A stretch of DNA of 64,000 nucleotides from Cypionkella psychrotolerans (GCF_001294535.1 NZ_LGIC01000087.1:1-64000); one strand, 5' to 3'; shown: positions 44,088 through 53,825, counted from the first letter of the stretch. Translations and numbers: made by a program. The notes: generated by a model not told the origin, from the sequence alone.

Positions 44088-44198
44088 TCAACCAAGGAAG
44101 CTGTAGAACAGCAGCGCCCAGACCGCCGCGCCACCGCCGATGCAGGGCAACAGCCACCAGCTTTTGCGGCCTCCCTCGCTGTCGTCGGGTCTAGGCAC
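44088..44198 (-). CDS. Small single-helix membrane protein (36 aa) coupled to the Hint gene
   Basis: From GTG 44198, which overlaps the Hint stop by eight bases, the frame reads PRPDDSEGGRKSWWLLPCIG, then GGAAVWALLFYSFLG and stop. A basic WW segment before one hydrophobic helix resembles many small bacterial membrane proteins. Translation coupling is possible; no family match is claimed. Confidence 0.4.
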   Translation of the reverse strand: MPRPDDSEGGRKSWWLLPCIGGGAAVWALLFYSFLG

Positions 44199-45360
44199 TT
44201 GTATAGCTGCGGGGCTCGACGACCGGGCTGGTGTTCTGGATGGCGCGGGCAACGATGGATTTTGCGATATGGCCGACAAGGAATTTGCGGGCGGGTGGCA
44301 TGACATGATGGGCCTCCTCGGTGCACAGGTCGGGGAACAACGACATGACCTCCAAACGGTCGCTGGCCGACATCGCGGACATCCCCACCGGACCGAGGAA
44401 AAACGACTCGGTGGCAGCGCCGTTGGAAATCAGCAGCTCGTGGCTGTCGAGCAGGATGTGGAAATAGGTCACCGGGGCGTCAGTCTCGACCACCGAAATA
44501 CCTTCGACCGACAGCAGATGCTTGGCGGCGGCCAGAACCTCGCGCGTGCCGACCATGTGCTGCGCGATCTGCGAGCGGATCAGACAGCGGTGCTGCGGTG
44601 AGACTTCAAGCGGGCGCAGTGGCAGGCCATTGCCCAATGCACCGATGTCAATACGGATCGGGCGCAGTTGCGGTGCAAGTTGCAGCTGCCGCGTGCTGAG
44701 TTTCCGGCGGCCAATCCAGCGAATCGGGCGGAATCCATTGTCCACCGTCAGCACATCATCGCCGACGCGCAGGTCTTCGACGGCAATCTCGCCCTTGCGG
44801 GTCATGATCTTGGTGCCAGCGGTGAAGCAGGGCACGAAGGGCACCACGCCGCCTGCCGTCAGGTTCATCGTCAGCAGGGCGTTGTTCTGCACGAATTGCA
44901 GCGGATTGGCGAGAATGGCGTTGACCGCCGGGCGCAGCAGCACCGGAATAGCACCGTTGAGGGCGCTGACCAGTTGGCTGGCGAGCGCATCAAGCAGCGC
45001 GGCAGGGTCAGCCTCAGAGCCATCGGCGTTGTAGAAATGCAGCATCTGGGTGCAATCGACATCGAGCAAAGCGGTGCGGACCGGGGTGCCCAGCTGGATG
45101 TTGGCCAGTGTGACGCCCAGAATAGTGACCTTGACCCCGGCATAGGACAGCCCGGTGCCCAAAAGCGTCGCCGGATCACCACCGATTTTGGCAGTTTCCC
45201 CGGCGTTCCATGCGCCGTTGTTCGGCGCTGAATCTTGGAACGTGACCGTGGCAGAGGTCGAGGTGTCAAATTTGGTAAAGCTGATGATCTGGGTCGAGCC
45301 CAAGGTGATCAGCGCGCCCTCATTTTGATAGAGCTCGATATCTCTGGTAAGGTCCGGCAT
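44191..45360 (-). CDS. Hint-domain (hedgehog/intein-type) protein
   Basis: A 389-residue protein. Residues 1-170 are a unique beta-rich region; at Cys178 the Hint_2 domain begins, CFTAGTKIMTRKGEIAVEDL, with VGDDVLTVDNGFRPIRWIGR and later SPQHRCLIRS and a HILLDSHELLISNGAATESF terminal block. These are block A and the later blocks of roseobacter Hint_2 proteins. Hint domains self-cleave at the Cys. Autoprocessing is plausible but unproven; no extein after the domain. ATG 45360 is the likely start. Often found near RTX proteins. Confidence 0.85.
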   Translation of the reverse strand: MPDLTRDIELYQNEGALITLGSTQIISFTKFDTSTSATVTFQDSAPNNGAWNAGETAKIGGDPATLLGTGLSYAGVKVTILGVTLANIQLGTPVRTALLDVDCTQMLHFYNADGSEADPAALLDALASQLVSALNGAIPVLLRPAVNAILANPLQFVQNNALLTMNLTAGGVVPFVPCFTAGTKIMTRKGEIAVEDLRVGDDVLTVDNGFRPIRWIGRRKLSTRQLQLAPQLRPIRIDIGALGNGLPLRPLEVSPQHRCLIRSQIAQHMVGTREVLAAAKHLLSVEGISVVETDAPVTYFHILLDSHELLISNGAATESFFLGPVGMSAMSASDRLEVMSLFPDLCTEEAHHVMPPARKFLVGHIAKSIVARAIQNTSPVVEPRSYTSA

Positions 45361-45751
45361 GGCAGCGTCTCCTCGGGGAAGGCGGAAAATCACCTCTAGG
45401 TTGAGCGAGTCTCTGTGTGTCGTTTTAAGATATATGCCGACAGAATCAAATCACAACTATAGGGTGTTAACGAAAAACTAAGTGTTGTATTGGTGAATAC
45501 TGTTCATTTTTCCGCGTCGGCCGCTGGCGGAGAAATTTTGCCAGTCGCGCGACGGTGAGGGCGTGACATATTATATATGTTTATCAGTTTGTTGATTTGA
45601 GTTGAAGCCAACCACAGGCGGATGTGAGTGTCCGATATTTGCCGATGGTGAACGCGATGCGATGCATTGGTTTACACCTGGAAATTCAGCGTTTCTAAAT
45701 CGGCATCAATAACGCGACAGCATTCCTGCATTTCCGAGCAGATTCAACGCA
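45361..45751. other. AT-rich intergenic stretch (no gene seen)
   Basis: About 390 bases with no credible ORF between the Hint gene and acnA. A near-CtrA box TTAACGAAAAACTAA lies at 45467-45481 (TTAA-N7-CTAA, 7 of 8 core bases of TTAA-N7-TTAA), about 107 bp upstream of the Hint start. Otherwise nothing is recognised. Confidence 0.5.
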
Positions 45752-45775
45752 ACAAGCACCCCGAAGGGTGCTTGT
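45752..45775 (-). terminator. UUCG tetraloop hairpin after acnA
   Basis: ACAAGCACCC / GGGTGCTTGT stem with a CTTCGG-type tetraloop on the minus strand, 30 bp after the acnA stop. The T-run is weak (TTGCGTTG), so termination is probable but not certain. Confidence 0.65.
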
Positions 45776-45805
45776 CAGGATACAATCTAAAGCTGAATTT
45801 CCGGC

Positions 45806-48568
45806 TTAACGCGAGGCCAGATCGCGCAGAACATAGTGCAACACGCCGCCATGTTCGACGTATTCAATCTCGATCTCCGTGTCGATGCGGCACTTGATGG
45901 CGATGATTTTGACCGTGCCATCCGCGTAGGTGATCGTGCAGGGTACGGTGGACAGCGGCTTGAGATCGCCCGCCAGACCGTCAATGCTGACCACTTCGTC
46001 GCCCTTCAGCCCAAGGGTTTTGCGGGTCATGCCTTCGGTGAACTCAAACGGGATCACCCCCATGCCGACGAGGTTGGAGCGGTGGATACGCTCGAAGCTC
46101 TCCGCGATCACGGCTTTGACGCCCAGCAAAGCGGTGCCTTTCGCGGCCCAGTCGCGCGAAGACCCTGCGCCGTATTCGATGCCGCCGAAGATCACCAAGG
46201 GCGTACCCTCGGCTTGATAGGCCATCGAGGCGTCGAAAATGCTGGTCTGCACACCGTCCGGGCCTTTGGTGTAGCCGCCTTCAACCCCATCCAGCATTTC
46301 GTTCTTGATGCGGATGTTGGCGAATGTCCCGCGCATCATCACTTCATGGTTGCCGCGACGCGCACCATACGAGTTGAACTCGGACACCGGAACTTGCCGT
46401 TCTGTCAGATACTTACCAGCTGGGGTGCCAGCCTTAAAGCTGCCTGCGGGCGAGATGTGGTCGGTGGTGATCATGTCACCCAGCAAAGCCAGCACGCGGG
46501 CGTTGTGGATGTTGCTGATCACGCCCGGCGTTTTCGCCATGCCACGGAAATAGGGCGGGTTTTGGATATAGGTCGAAGACGCGGGCCAGTCGTAGGTTTC
46601 CGAATCCGTCACCTTCACCGCCTGCCATTTCTCATCGCCCTTGAACACATCGGCGTATTTCTTCTGGAACGCAGCGCGGGTGACGGTGGCTTCGACAAGG
46701 TCAGAGATTTCCTTGTTGGTCGGCCAAACGTCCTTCAGGTAAACTGGGCCATTGGTGCCGATGCCCAAAGGCTCGGTGGTGAGGTCAATGTTCATATCGC
46801 CCGCCAGCGCGTAGGCAACAACCAGCGGCGGCGAGGCGAGGTAGTTGGCGCGCACGTCGGGGGAAATCCGGCCCTCAAAGTTGCGGTTGCCGGACAGAAC
46901 GGCAGTGGCGACCAGATCGCCCTCGGCAATCGCTGCCGAAATCGCGGGGTCCAGCGGGCCAGAGTTACCGATACAGGTGGTGCAGCCGTAGCCAACCAAG
47001 TTGAAGCCGACCGCATCGAGGTCTTCTTGCAGGCCCGCAGCGTTGAGATATTCGCTGACGACCTGAGATCCGGGGGCCAGTGAGGTCTTCACCCAAGGCT
47101 TTGATTTCAGACCCAAAGCCCGGGCCTTGCGTGCCACAAGGCCCGCGCCGATCATCACATAGGGGTTCGAGGTGTTGGTGCAGGACGTGATCGACGCGAT
47201 CACCACGGAGCCATCGCGCAAAGAATAGTTTTTGCCCGCAACTTTGGCGAAGGAAAAGCCGCAGTGGCCCGACATTTCCGCCGGGAAATCTGCGCCGCCT
47301 TCGGCACTCCACTCGACGGTTTGTGCGGCGCTGGCGACCGGGAGTTTGCGCTCGCAGCGGATGTATTCGCCGAAGGTTTGCGCCGCTTCGGTCAACGGCA
47401 GATAATCTTGCGGACGTTTCGGGCCGGAAATTGCTGGAACAATGCTGCCCATGTCGAGATGCAGCGTCGAGGTGTAGATCGGGTTATAGGCGTCATCGCG
47501 CCACATGCCGTTGGCTTTGGCGTAAGCTTCGACCAAGGCAATGCGGCCTTCGTCGCGCCCGGTGTTGCGCAAATAGCGGATGGTCTCACCGTCAATCGGG
47601 AAGAAGCCGCAGGTTGCGCCATATTCCGGCGCCATATTGGCGATGGTGGCACGGTCTGCCAAAGGTAGGCGGTCAAGACCGTCACCGTAGAATTCGACGA
47701 ATTTATTGACCACGCCATGCTTGCGCAGCATTTGCACGACCTTCAGCACCAGATCGGTGGCGGTGGTGCCCTCGACCATCTCTCCGGTCAGCTTAAAGCC
47801 GACGACTTCGGGGATCAGCATGGAAACCGGTTGGCCAAGCATCGCGGCCTCGGCCTCAATGCCGCCGACGCCCCAGCCCAGAACTGCCAGACCGTTCACC
47901 ATCGTGGTATGTGAGTCGGTGCCGACCAAAGTATCCGGATAGGCGACCATATTGCCGTCTTGGTCGGTATCGGTCCAAACCGTCTGCGCCAGATATTCAA
48001 GGTTCACTTGGTGGCAAATCCCGGTTCCCGGAGGCACGACGCGGAAGTTATTAAACGCGTTCTGGCCCCATTTCAGGAACACATAGCGCTCCATATTGCG
48101 CTCGTATTCACGGTCGACGTTGGCTTGGAACGCGCGCGGGGTGCCGTATTCGTCAATCATCACCGAATGGTCGATGACCAGATCCACGGGGGCAAGCGGG
48201 TTGATGCGTTGCGCATCGCCGCCCAAGCCCTTGATGCCGTCACGCATCGCCGCCAAGTCAACCACCGCGGGAACCCCGGTGAAATCCTGCATCAGCACGC
48301 GGGCAGGGCGGTAGGCGATTTCGCGCGGGTTTTTGCCCGCCAGTTTGCCCCAATCCGAGAACGCCTTGATATCGTCAACCGAGACGGTCTTGCCGTCTTC
48401 AAAGCGCAACATATTCTCCAGCACCACTTTCAACGCGGCGGGAAGCTTGGAAAATTCGCCCAGACCTGCGGCTTCGGCAGCGGGGATCGAGTAATACGAA
48501 ACGCTTTGTCCGCCTGCGGTCAAAGTTTTGCGGGTTTTGCTGCTGTCGTGTCCAACGGTGACGGTCAT
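45806..48568 (-). CDS. acnA: Aconitate hydratase AcnA
   Basis: A 920-residue TCA-cycle enzyme that converts citrate to isocitrate through a 4Fe-4S cluster. Cluster Cys residues lie in SITSCTNTSNP and GYGCTTCIGNSGPL; substrate loop VGTDSHTTM and GAGSSRDWAAKGTALLGVKA close the site. Start ATG 48568 follows AGGAGG; a longer in-frame reading begins far upstream in non-coding sequence and is rejected. Length equals bacterial AcnA/IRP1-type proteins. Confidence 0.97.
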   Translation of the reverse strand: MTVTVGHDSSKTRKTLTAGGQSVSYYSIPAAEAAGLGEFSKLPAALKVVLENMLRFEDGKTVSVDDIKAFSDWGKLAGKNPREIAYRPARVLMQDFTGVPAVVDLAAMRDGIKGLGGDAQRINPLAPVDLVIDHSVMIDEYGTPRAFQANVDREYERNMERYVFLKWGQNAFNNFRVVPPGTGICHQVNLEYLAQTVWTDTDQDGNMVAYPDTLVGTDSHTTMVNGLAVLGWGVGGIEAEAAMLGQPVSMLIPEVVGFKLTGEMVEGTTATDLVLKVVQMLRKHGVVNKFVEFYGDGLDRLPLADRATIANMAPEYGATCGFFPIDGETIRYLRNTGRDEGRIALVEAYAKANGMWRDDAYNPIYTSTLHLDMGSIVPAISGPKRPQDYLPLTEAAQTFGEYIRCERKLPVASAAQTVEWSAEGGADFPAEMSGHCGFSFAKVAGKNYSLRDGSVVIASITSCTNTSNPYVMIGAGLVARKARALGLKSKPWVKTSLAPGSQVVSEYLNAAGLQEDLDAVGFNLVGYGCTTCIGNSGPLDPAISAAIAEGDLVATAVLSGNRNFEGRISPDVRANYLASPPLVVAYALAGDMNIDLTTEPLGIGTNGPVYLKDVWPTNKEISDLVEATVTRAAFQKKYADVFKGDEKWQAVKVTDSETYDWPASSTYIQNPPYFRGMAKTPGVISNIHNARVLALLGDMITTDHISPAGSFKAGTPAGKYLTERQVPVSEFNSYGARRGNHEVMMRGTFANIRIKNEMLDGVEGGYTKGPDGVQTSIFDASMAYQAEGTPLVIFGGIEYGAGSSRDWAAKGTALLGVKAVIAESFERIHRSNLVGMGVIPFEFTEGMTRKTLGLKGDEVVSIDGLAGDLKPLSTVPCTITYADGTVKIIAIKCRIDTEIEIEYVEHGGVLHYVLRDLASR

Positions 48569-48830
48569 GTGGCCTCCTGCGGTTGACGGATTGCTTTGGC
48601 TTTGCCCTAAGGGCGCGCGCGGTGCAAGGGAATCATCTTCTGTCTTACAATCATTGTATGCAATGGTATGCCGAAAATCCAGCATGGAATTGCGGGGCTG
48701 GCTTGGTTTGAACGGCATCCTTGGAACGGTTGTGTGAATATACTGTAATATCGGCTCGCAAAACCTTGATTGGCGGCGGTGCCTTCGCATCATGTAGAAC
48801 AAAAACCGGGCTCAGAGATCGGAAAATACC

Positions 48831-49553
48831 ATGTCGCACCATATTTTCAGCACAACCGGTATGGGTTTGATCGGCAGCATGATGTTGTGCGCCACGACGG
48901 CACTGGCCGAATCTGAGCAGGGGGTTGTGGTGGAACTTTACACCTCGCAAGGCTGCTCGTCTTGCCCGCCCGCGGATGAGTTGATGGCCAAGCTGGCGCA
49001 GACGCCGGGGGTGATCGGCCTCGCGCTCCATGTCGATTACTGGGATTACATCGGCTGGACCGACACATTCGGTCAGGCCAGCTTTACGGAGCGGCAAAAA
49101 GCCTATGCCCATGCCGCGGGGGAAAAGATGATCTACACACCGCAAATGATCGTGGCGGGGGCTGCGCGGGTGGCGGGCAATCAGCCGCGCGAAGTGGCTG
49201 CGGCTTTGGCGGCGATCAAGCCAAGCCCGGTAACACTGACCTTGGCGCGGCAGGGCGGTGATCTGGTGATCAACGCGCAGTCGTCGCAACCCTTGGCCAA
49301 CCCGGTGATCGTGCAACTGGTGCAATACACCGACCATGCCGAAGTGGCGATTGAGCGCGGGGAAAACTCGGGGCTGAGGGTGGTCTACAACAACATCGTG
49401 ACCTCGTGGCAGAAGGTGGGCGATTGGTCTGGCGTAACCCCCTTGCAACTGGTGACGGCGGCGGGCAGTGGCCCGGTGGTGGTGATCTTGCAAGCCCGCG
49501 CGCCGGATGGCGTTGGTCCGGCGCAGATCGTGGCGGCGGCGCGGTTGAAGTGA
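48831..49553 (+). CDS. DUF1223 thioredoxin-like secreted protein
   Basis: A 240-residue protein with a signal peptide ending TTALAES and the DUF1223 start VVELYTSQGCSSCPPADELM, whose CSSC site resembles a thioredoxin active site, followed by HVDYWDYIGWTDTFG and EKMIYTPQMIVAG. Periplasmic redox or copper-related roles have been suggested for the family; the precise role is unknown. It is divergent from acnA. Confidence 0.88.
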   Translation: MSHHIFSTTGMGLIGSMMLCATTALAESEQGVVVELYTSQGCSSCPPADELMAKLAQTPGVIGLALHVDYWDYIGWTDTFGQASFTERQKAYAHAAGEKMIYTPQMIVAGAARVAGNQPREVAAALAAIKPSPVTLTLARQGGDLVINAQSSQPLANPVIVQLVQYTDHAEVAIERGENSGLRVVYNNIVTSWQKVGDWSGVTPLQLVTAAGSGPVVVILQARAPDGVGPAQIVAAARLK

Positions 49554-50417
49554 TCAGCGCCAGCGGCGGTGAATCCAGAACCATTGACCGGGATGAGCTT
49601 TAACACGCGCCTCTAGACTGCGGGTCAGGGCGGTGGTCATCTCCAGCGCGGTGGTATGCGGAATCGGGGCTTCCAGATCTACCTCAAAGCTAAGGCCGTC
49701 GGGCTGGCGGGTGGCGTAGAACGGGATCAGATCGGCTTTATAGCGTAAGCTGAGTTCAGCGGCTGACAAAGCGGTGCGGGCAGGCTCGCCCAAGAATTTG
49801 ATCTGATCGCTGCCGGCGCGCTGATCAAACAGCAAGACCAACAGCCCGCCCGCCTTCAGATGTTTAACAAACCCGGTGGTGCCCGCGCGGCCCTGCGGAA
49901 AGATCGGGCCGCCAAACGCCTGCATGGTGCGGACGTAGTGTTCGTTGAAATAGCTGTTCGACATCGGGCGATAGAGGCCGCCGATGGTATAGCCTTGGGC
50001 GACAAGGCAGGCGCGGGCGGCTTCATAATTGCCGAAATGGCCCGAGACGAGGATCACCGCGCGGTTTTCAGCCCGCGCTTTTGCCAATGCAGCCACACCC
50101 AGTCCCTGCGGGATCAGTTGTGATTGCCGGGCGAGAAATCCGGCTGTTGAGTAATTCTCAATCAGGGTTCGTCCTGCATTATCAAGTGCTTCCGAGGCAA
50201 TATTCTTGCGTTTCTTTAAGTCCATATCCGGCCAGATCAGTGCCAGATTGTCCATCGCCCGCTGCCGATAGCCCGCAATGCGCCCCACCGGGCCACGCAA
50301 GATCGCGCCCATGAGCGGCACACGCCAGCGATAGGGCAGCGCCAAGCCCAAGCTGATCAGGCCGCGCACCGCAAGGTTTTGCGCGAAGGCAAGGGGCTGG
50401 AAAGGGACTTTGGGCAT
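49554..50417 (-). CDS. Lipid A biosynthesis lauroyl/myristoyl acyltransferase (LpxL/LpxM type)
   Basis: A 287-residue inner-membrane enzyme transferring an acyl chain from ACP to the lipid A precursor. The HxxxxD/E catalytic motif is HFGNYE, followed by GGLYRPMSNSYFNEHYVRTM and LLFDQRAGSDQIKFLGEPAR, then PIHTTALEM near the end. Length is slightly short of E. coli LpxL (306) but complete. LpxL and LpxM cannot be told apart by eye. Adjacent to an EamA transporter on the same strand. Confidence 0.9.
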   Translation of the reverse strand: MPKVPFQPLAFAQNLAVRGLISLGLALPYRWRVPLMGAILRGPVGRIAGYRQRAMDNLALIWPDMDLKKRKNIASEALDNAGRTLIENYSTAGFLARQSQLIPQGLGVAALAKARAENRAVILVSGHFGNYEAARACLVAQGYTIGGLYRPMSNSYFNEHYVRTMQAFGGPIFPQGRAGTTGFVKHLKAGGLLVLLFDQRAGSDQIKFLGEPARTALSAAELSLRYKADLIPFYATRQPDGLSFEVDLEAPIPHTTALEMTTALTRSLEARVKAHPGQWFWIHRRWR

Positions 50418-50420
50418 GGA

Positions 50421-51302
50421 TTAACGCTTGATGGTTTCACGGTGCCAGACATAAAGCCCGGACCCTGCGATCACAAGCGCGCCGATGATTGTCCATGTGT
50501 CGGGATACTCGCCATAAAATGCAATGCCGAACAGGGTGGCATAGAGGATGCCGAGGTAGGAAAACGGTGCAATCGCCGAGGCTTCGGCCATCGAGAACGC
50601 CCGGATCAAGCAAAATTGCGCGGCGGTGCCCAGACAGCCAAGCGCGGCAAAGCGCGGCAGATCGGCCAGCGCAATCGGTTGCCAGACGAAGGCGACGGCA
50701 ATGCTGGTCGCCACCGCACCAAACAGTGCTGCGTGCAACATCGAGGTGGCAGGTCCTTCTTTCTGTCCGACCAGCCGGGTCAGCAAAGCCGAGGCGGCGT
50801 AGCACACGGCACAGGCCAACGGCAGCAATGCCGCCGGGGTGAATAAACCTGCACCGGGCCGAATGATCATCAGCGCCCCGATCATCGCCACCGCGACCCC
50901 GGCGATGCGGCGCGGACCAAGCTTTTCGCCCAAGAACAGCGCCGCCCCCAGCGTGATCAGCAACGGACTCATATCCGCCAGAGCGGTGGCTTCGGCCAGA
51001 CCGATATAACCAAGACTGAGGAAAAACAGCCCGGTGGTGGCTAACTGGAAGCTAGAGCGCGCCAAATGCAGCCAAGGATAGGGCGTGCGCAAGGTAGGGC
51101 CTACGCGTTTGGGGCCAAGGATGACCAGCACCAGCAGCACCTGTCCGATAAACCGCGCCCAGACCACTTGCGCGGTGGGATAGCTGTGCAGCAGGCCCTT
51201 GGCGACCGCGTCCATCGTGCTGAACATCGCCACCCCCAGCATCAGCATCAGGATCCCCTTCCGGGTGGCGGCAGCGGTGGGCAGGACTTTGATCGGTGAC
51301 AT
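50421..51302 (-). CDS. DMT-superfamily transporter (EamA domain)
   Basis: A 293-residue protein with ten predicted helices in two EamA repeats. The first repeat has AVAKGLLHSYPTAQVVWARF and ALADMSPLLITLGAALFLGE; the second AFSMAEASAIAPFSYLGILY and ALVIAGSGLYVWHRE. Substrates of the family are amino acids, metabolites or drugs; none is assigned. It lies three bases upstream of the lipid A gene. Confidence 0.9.
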   Translation of the reverse strand: MSPIKVLPTAAATRKGILMLMLGVAMFSTMDAVAKGLLHSYPTAQVVWARFIGQVLLVLVILGPKRVGPTLRTPYPWLHLARSSFQLATTGLFFLSLGYIGLAEATALADMSPLLITLGAALFLGEKLGPRRIAGVAVAMIGALMIIRPGAGLFTPAALLPLACAVCYAASALLTRLVGQKEGPATSMLHAALFGAVATSIAVAFVWQPIALADLPRFAALGCLGTAAQFCLIRAFSMAEASAIAPFSYLGILYATLFGIAFYGEYPDTWTIIGALVIAGSGLYVWHRETIKR

Positions 51303-51368
51303 GGCGCGACCCTAAGGCGGCGGTTGTGGGGCAGCAAGACCCGGCACGCAGATCGCCTGATTTTTGGG

Positions 51369-52442
51369 CTATCCTTCGTCTTGGATCAGCACCAATTCCC
51401 CTGCAGCTTCCAACTGACGCACGGCGGTGATGATCTGGTTCATCGCGTCTTCTGCATCCTTTTCTTTCACCCTACCGCGCGCGGCCATTTCTTCGCGCAG
51501 GCCCTGCGCCATGCGCTGCGACATGTTTGACAGGATGAACTCGGCAGCAGTCTCCAATTCGGGGGTGCCCGCGCTGGCGGCAAGGGCCGTGACCAGTTGC
51601 GCCTGATCGACAATGCGGATCAGCTTGGGCACATCGCGCGCCATTACCCGCTGCGGCAGATGCACGAAGGTGAAAATCGCGCGGCGCACCTGCTGGGCAA
51701 AGCCTGCGTCGGTCTCATCCAGCCCCTTCAGCACATCCTCACGCGTCAGCGCAGGCGAGACATTCAGGATCGCGCCGACTCGTTCCACTGGATTGGCGTG
51801 AAAGGCCCGCAAGGGCTGTGATTCCAACTGCCCCGCCAGCGAAATCCCGATCCGGCGCACGGTGTCGGGATCAATATTGCCGGTTTGCGATACCGCATAG
51901 GCCACACGGCGGGCTTTCTCGCCCGGAAGTTTCCCCAGCAATTCCGCAGCTTTGGCGACGGGAAGCTTCGAGAGCATCACCGCACCGACCTCAATGCTTT
52001 CTTCCTCCAGCACCGGAAGCAGAGTTTGAACCGGCATCGCCGTCAACCGCTCCCATGGATCGGATGAGGCATTGCTCGCCGCCATCCGCCGCAGCCGACT
52101 GGCAGCATTGGCCGAGATATGGCCATCCATCATCGCCAAAGCAGCTTCAATCCCGCCGGGAAACGACAGCCCGACCTGATCCAGCTCACCGATGAAGTCT
52201 TCGATAACAGCTGCCAAGGTGCGCCGATCCACGGTGCGCATCAGGCTCATCTGCTCGGCCAAAGCCGCCTGCATCTGATCGGGCAGCTTGGCCAGTGGCA
52301 GGCTTCCGCCCTCTGCCAGCAAAAACTGTACGATGATCGCCGCTTTTTGGCGTGGGTTAGGCTGGCGCGGCTGGCTGTTGGGGGCCGCCACCGCCCGCTG
52401 CACCGGAGTGATCCGCGCGAGAACTGCTGGTTCGCCTGCCAT
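51369..52442 (-). CDS. fliG: Flagellar motor switch protein FliG
   Basis: A 357-residue protein forming the torque ring. The N-terminal RQKAAIIVQFLLAEG and the central ESIEVGAVMLSKLPVAKAAELL match the FliG armadillo-like domains; the C-terminal ESQPLRAFHANPVERVGAIL, VRRAIFTFVHLPQRVMARDV and NMSQRMAQGLREEM match FliG_C. It stands alone, away from any flagellar cluster in this window. A near-CtrA box lies 49 bp upstream. Confidence 0.92.
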   Translation of the reverse strand: MAGEPAVLARITPVQRAVAAPNSQPRQPNPRQKAAIIVQFLLAEGGSLPLAKLPDQMQAALAEQMSLMRTVDRRTLAAVIEDFIGELDQVGLSFPGGIEAALAMMDGHISANAASRLRRMAASNASSDPWERLTAMPVQTLLPVLEEESIEVGAVMLSKLPVAKAAELLGKLPGEKARRVAYAVSQTGNIDPDTVRRIGISLAGQLESQPLRAFHANPVERVGAILNVSPALTREDVLKGLDETDAGFAQQVRRAIFTFVHLPQRVMARDVPKLIRIVDQAQLVTALAASAGTPELETAAEFILSNMSQRMAQGLREEMAARGRVKEKDAEDAMNQIITAVRQLEAAGELVLIQDEG

Positions 52443-52490
52443 ATCTATCCCCGAATCCTTCTGGTTCAGGGATAGAATGACTGCTTCGGG

Positions 52491-52505
52491 TTAAGGCCAT
52501 CTTAC
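52491..52505. promoter_or_regulatory. Near-CtrA box upstream of fliG
   Basis: TTAAGGCCATCTTAC is TTAA-N7-TTAC, seven of eight core bases of the CtrA consensus TTAA-N7-TTAA. CtrA controls flagellar genes in Rhodobacterales. It lies about 49 bp before the fliG start on the minus strand. Inference by motif and position. Confidence 0.45.
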
Positions 52506-52520
52506 GAAGATCGCGGATCT

Positions 52521-53825
52521 TTAAGCGCCAAACACACGCTTGAAAATCGTATCAACATGTTTGGTGTGATAACCGATGTCGAATTTTTCCTCGATCTCGG
52601 CGGGGCTGAGCGCAGAGGTGACTTCGGGGTCGGCGAGCAATTCAGTCTTGAAATCCGCACCATGCTCCCAGACCTTCATCGCGTTGCGCTGCACCAGACG
52701 GTAGCTATCTTCACGCGAAACCCCGGCTTGGGTCAGGGCGAGCAACACGCGCTGGCTCATCACCAGACCACGGAATTTGTTCATGTTTTTAAGCATGTTT
52801 TCTGGGTAGATCACCAGCTTTTCAACCAGCCCGCCAAGGCGGTGCAGAGCGAAATCGAGGGTGATGGTGGTATCGGGGCCAATGGCACGTTCGACCGAGG
52901 AATGGCTGATGTCACGCTCATGCCACAGCGCCACATTTTCCATAGCGGGGATCACGGACATCCGTACAAGTCGTGCAAGACCCGTCAGGTTTTCCGACAA
53001 AACCGGGTTGCGCTTGTGCGGCATCGCCGATGAGCCCTTTTGGCCGGGCGAGAAAAATTCTTCCGCCTCAAGCACTTCGGTGCGCTGCATGTGGCGGATC
53101 TCAATGGCGATGTTTTCGATGCTCGACGCGATCACCGCCAGCACCGCAAAATACATCGCGTGACGGTCGCGCGGGATAACTTGGGTGCTGATCGGCTCGG
53201 GCGTCAGGCCAAGCTGGGCGCAGACGTGTTCTTCCACCGACGGGTCGATGTTGGCGAAGGTGCCGACAGCGCCGGAAATAGCACCTGTAGCGATTTCGGC
53301 GCGGGCGGTCAGCAGGCGGGTGCGGTTGCGGGCCATCTCGGCGTAAAAGCGGGCGAAGGTCAGGCCCATGGTGGTGGGTTCGGCGTGGATGCCGTGGCTG
53401 CGGCCGATGCGGACGCTATTTTTATGCTCGAAGGCGCGGGCTTTCAAGGCGGCAAGGACGCGATCAAGCCCGACCAACAGCAGGTCGGTGGCGCGGACGA
53501 GTTGCAAATTGAACGTGGTATCCAGCACGTCGGACGAGGTCATGCCTTGGTGGACGAAGCGGGCTTCTTCGGCGCCGATATGCTCGGCGAGGTGGGTCAG
53601 GAAGGCGATCACGTCGTGTTTGGTGACGGCTTCGATCTCATCAATCCGGGCCACGTCGAAGGTCACATCCTTGGCTTTCCAGACCGCGGCGGCGCTTTCT
53701 TTCGGGATCACGCCGATAGCGGCGAGAGCGTCGCAGGCGTGGGCCTCGATTTCAAACCAGATGCGGAATTTGGTTTCGGGCGACCAGAGGGCGACCATCT
53801 CGGGGCGGGAATAGCGTGGGATCAT
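52521..53825 (-). CDS. purB: Adenylosuccinate lyase
   Basis: A 434-residue fumarase-superfamily enzyme used twice in purine synthesis (SAICAR and adenylosuccinate cleavage). The signature loop is SSAMPHKRNPVLSENL, with His in MTSSDVLDTTF as THHH-type motif and GRSHGIHAEPTTMG. Length is typical. ATG 53825 is the start. Composite element C lies just upstream. Confidence 0.96.
   Translation of the reverse strand: MIPRYSRPEMVALWSPETKFRIWFEIEAHACDALAAIGVIPKESAAAVWKAKDVTFDVARIDEIEAVTKHDVIAFLTHLAEHIGAEEARFVHQGMTSSDVLDTTFNLQLVRATDLLLVGLDRVLAALKARAFEHKNSVRIGRSHGIHAEPTTMGLTFARFYAEMARNRTRLLTARAEIATGAISGAVGTFANIDPSVEEHVCAQLGLTPEPISTQVIPRDRHAMYFAVLAVIASSIENIAIEIRHMQRTEVLEAEEFFSPGQKGSSAMPHKRNPVLSENLTGLARLVRMSVIPAMENVALWHERDISHSSVERAIGPDTTITLDFALHRLGGLVEKLVIYPENMLKNMNKFRGLVMSQRVLLALTQAGVSREDSYRLVQRNAMKVWEHGADFKTELLADPEVTSALSPAEIEEKFDIGYHTKHVDTIFKRVFGA

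Noticed and set aside
45836-47083. 415-codon plus-strand frame opposite acnA
   Set aside because: Antisense to the aconitase core; no motif or ribosome site.
48569-48830. Iron-responsive operator upstream of acnA
   Set aside because: ACAATCATTGTATG-like dyad near 48650 is weak and does not match a known Irr, RirA or Fur consensus well enough.
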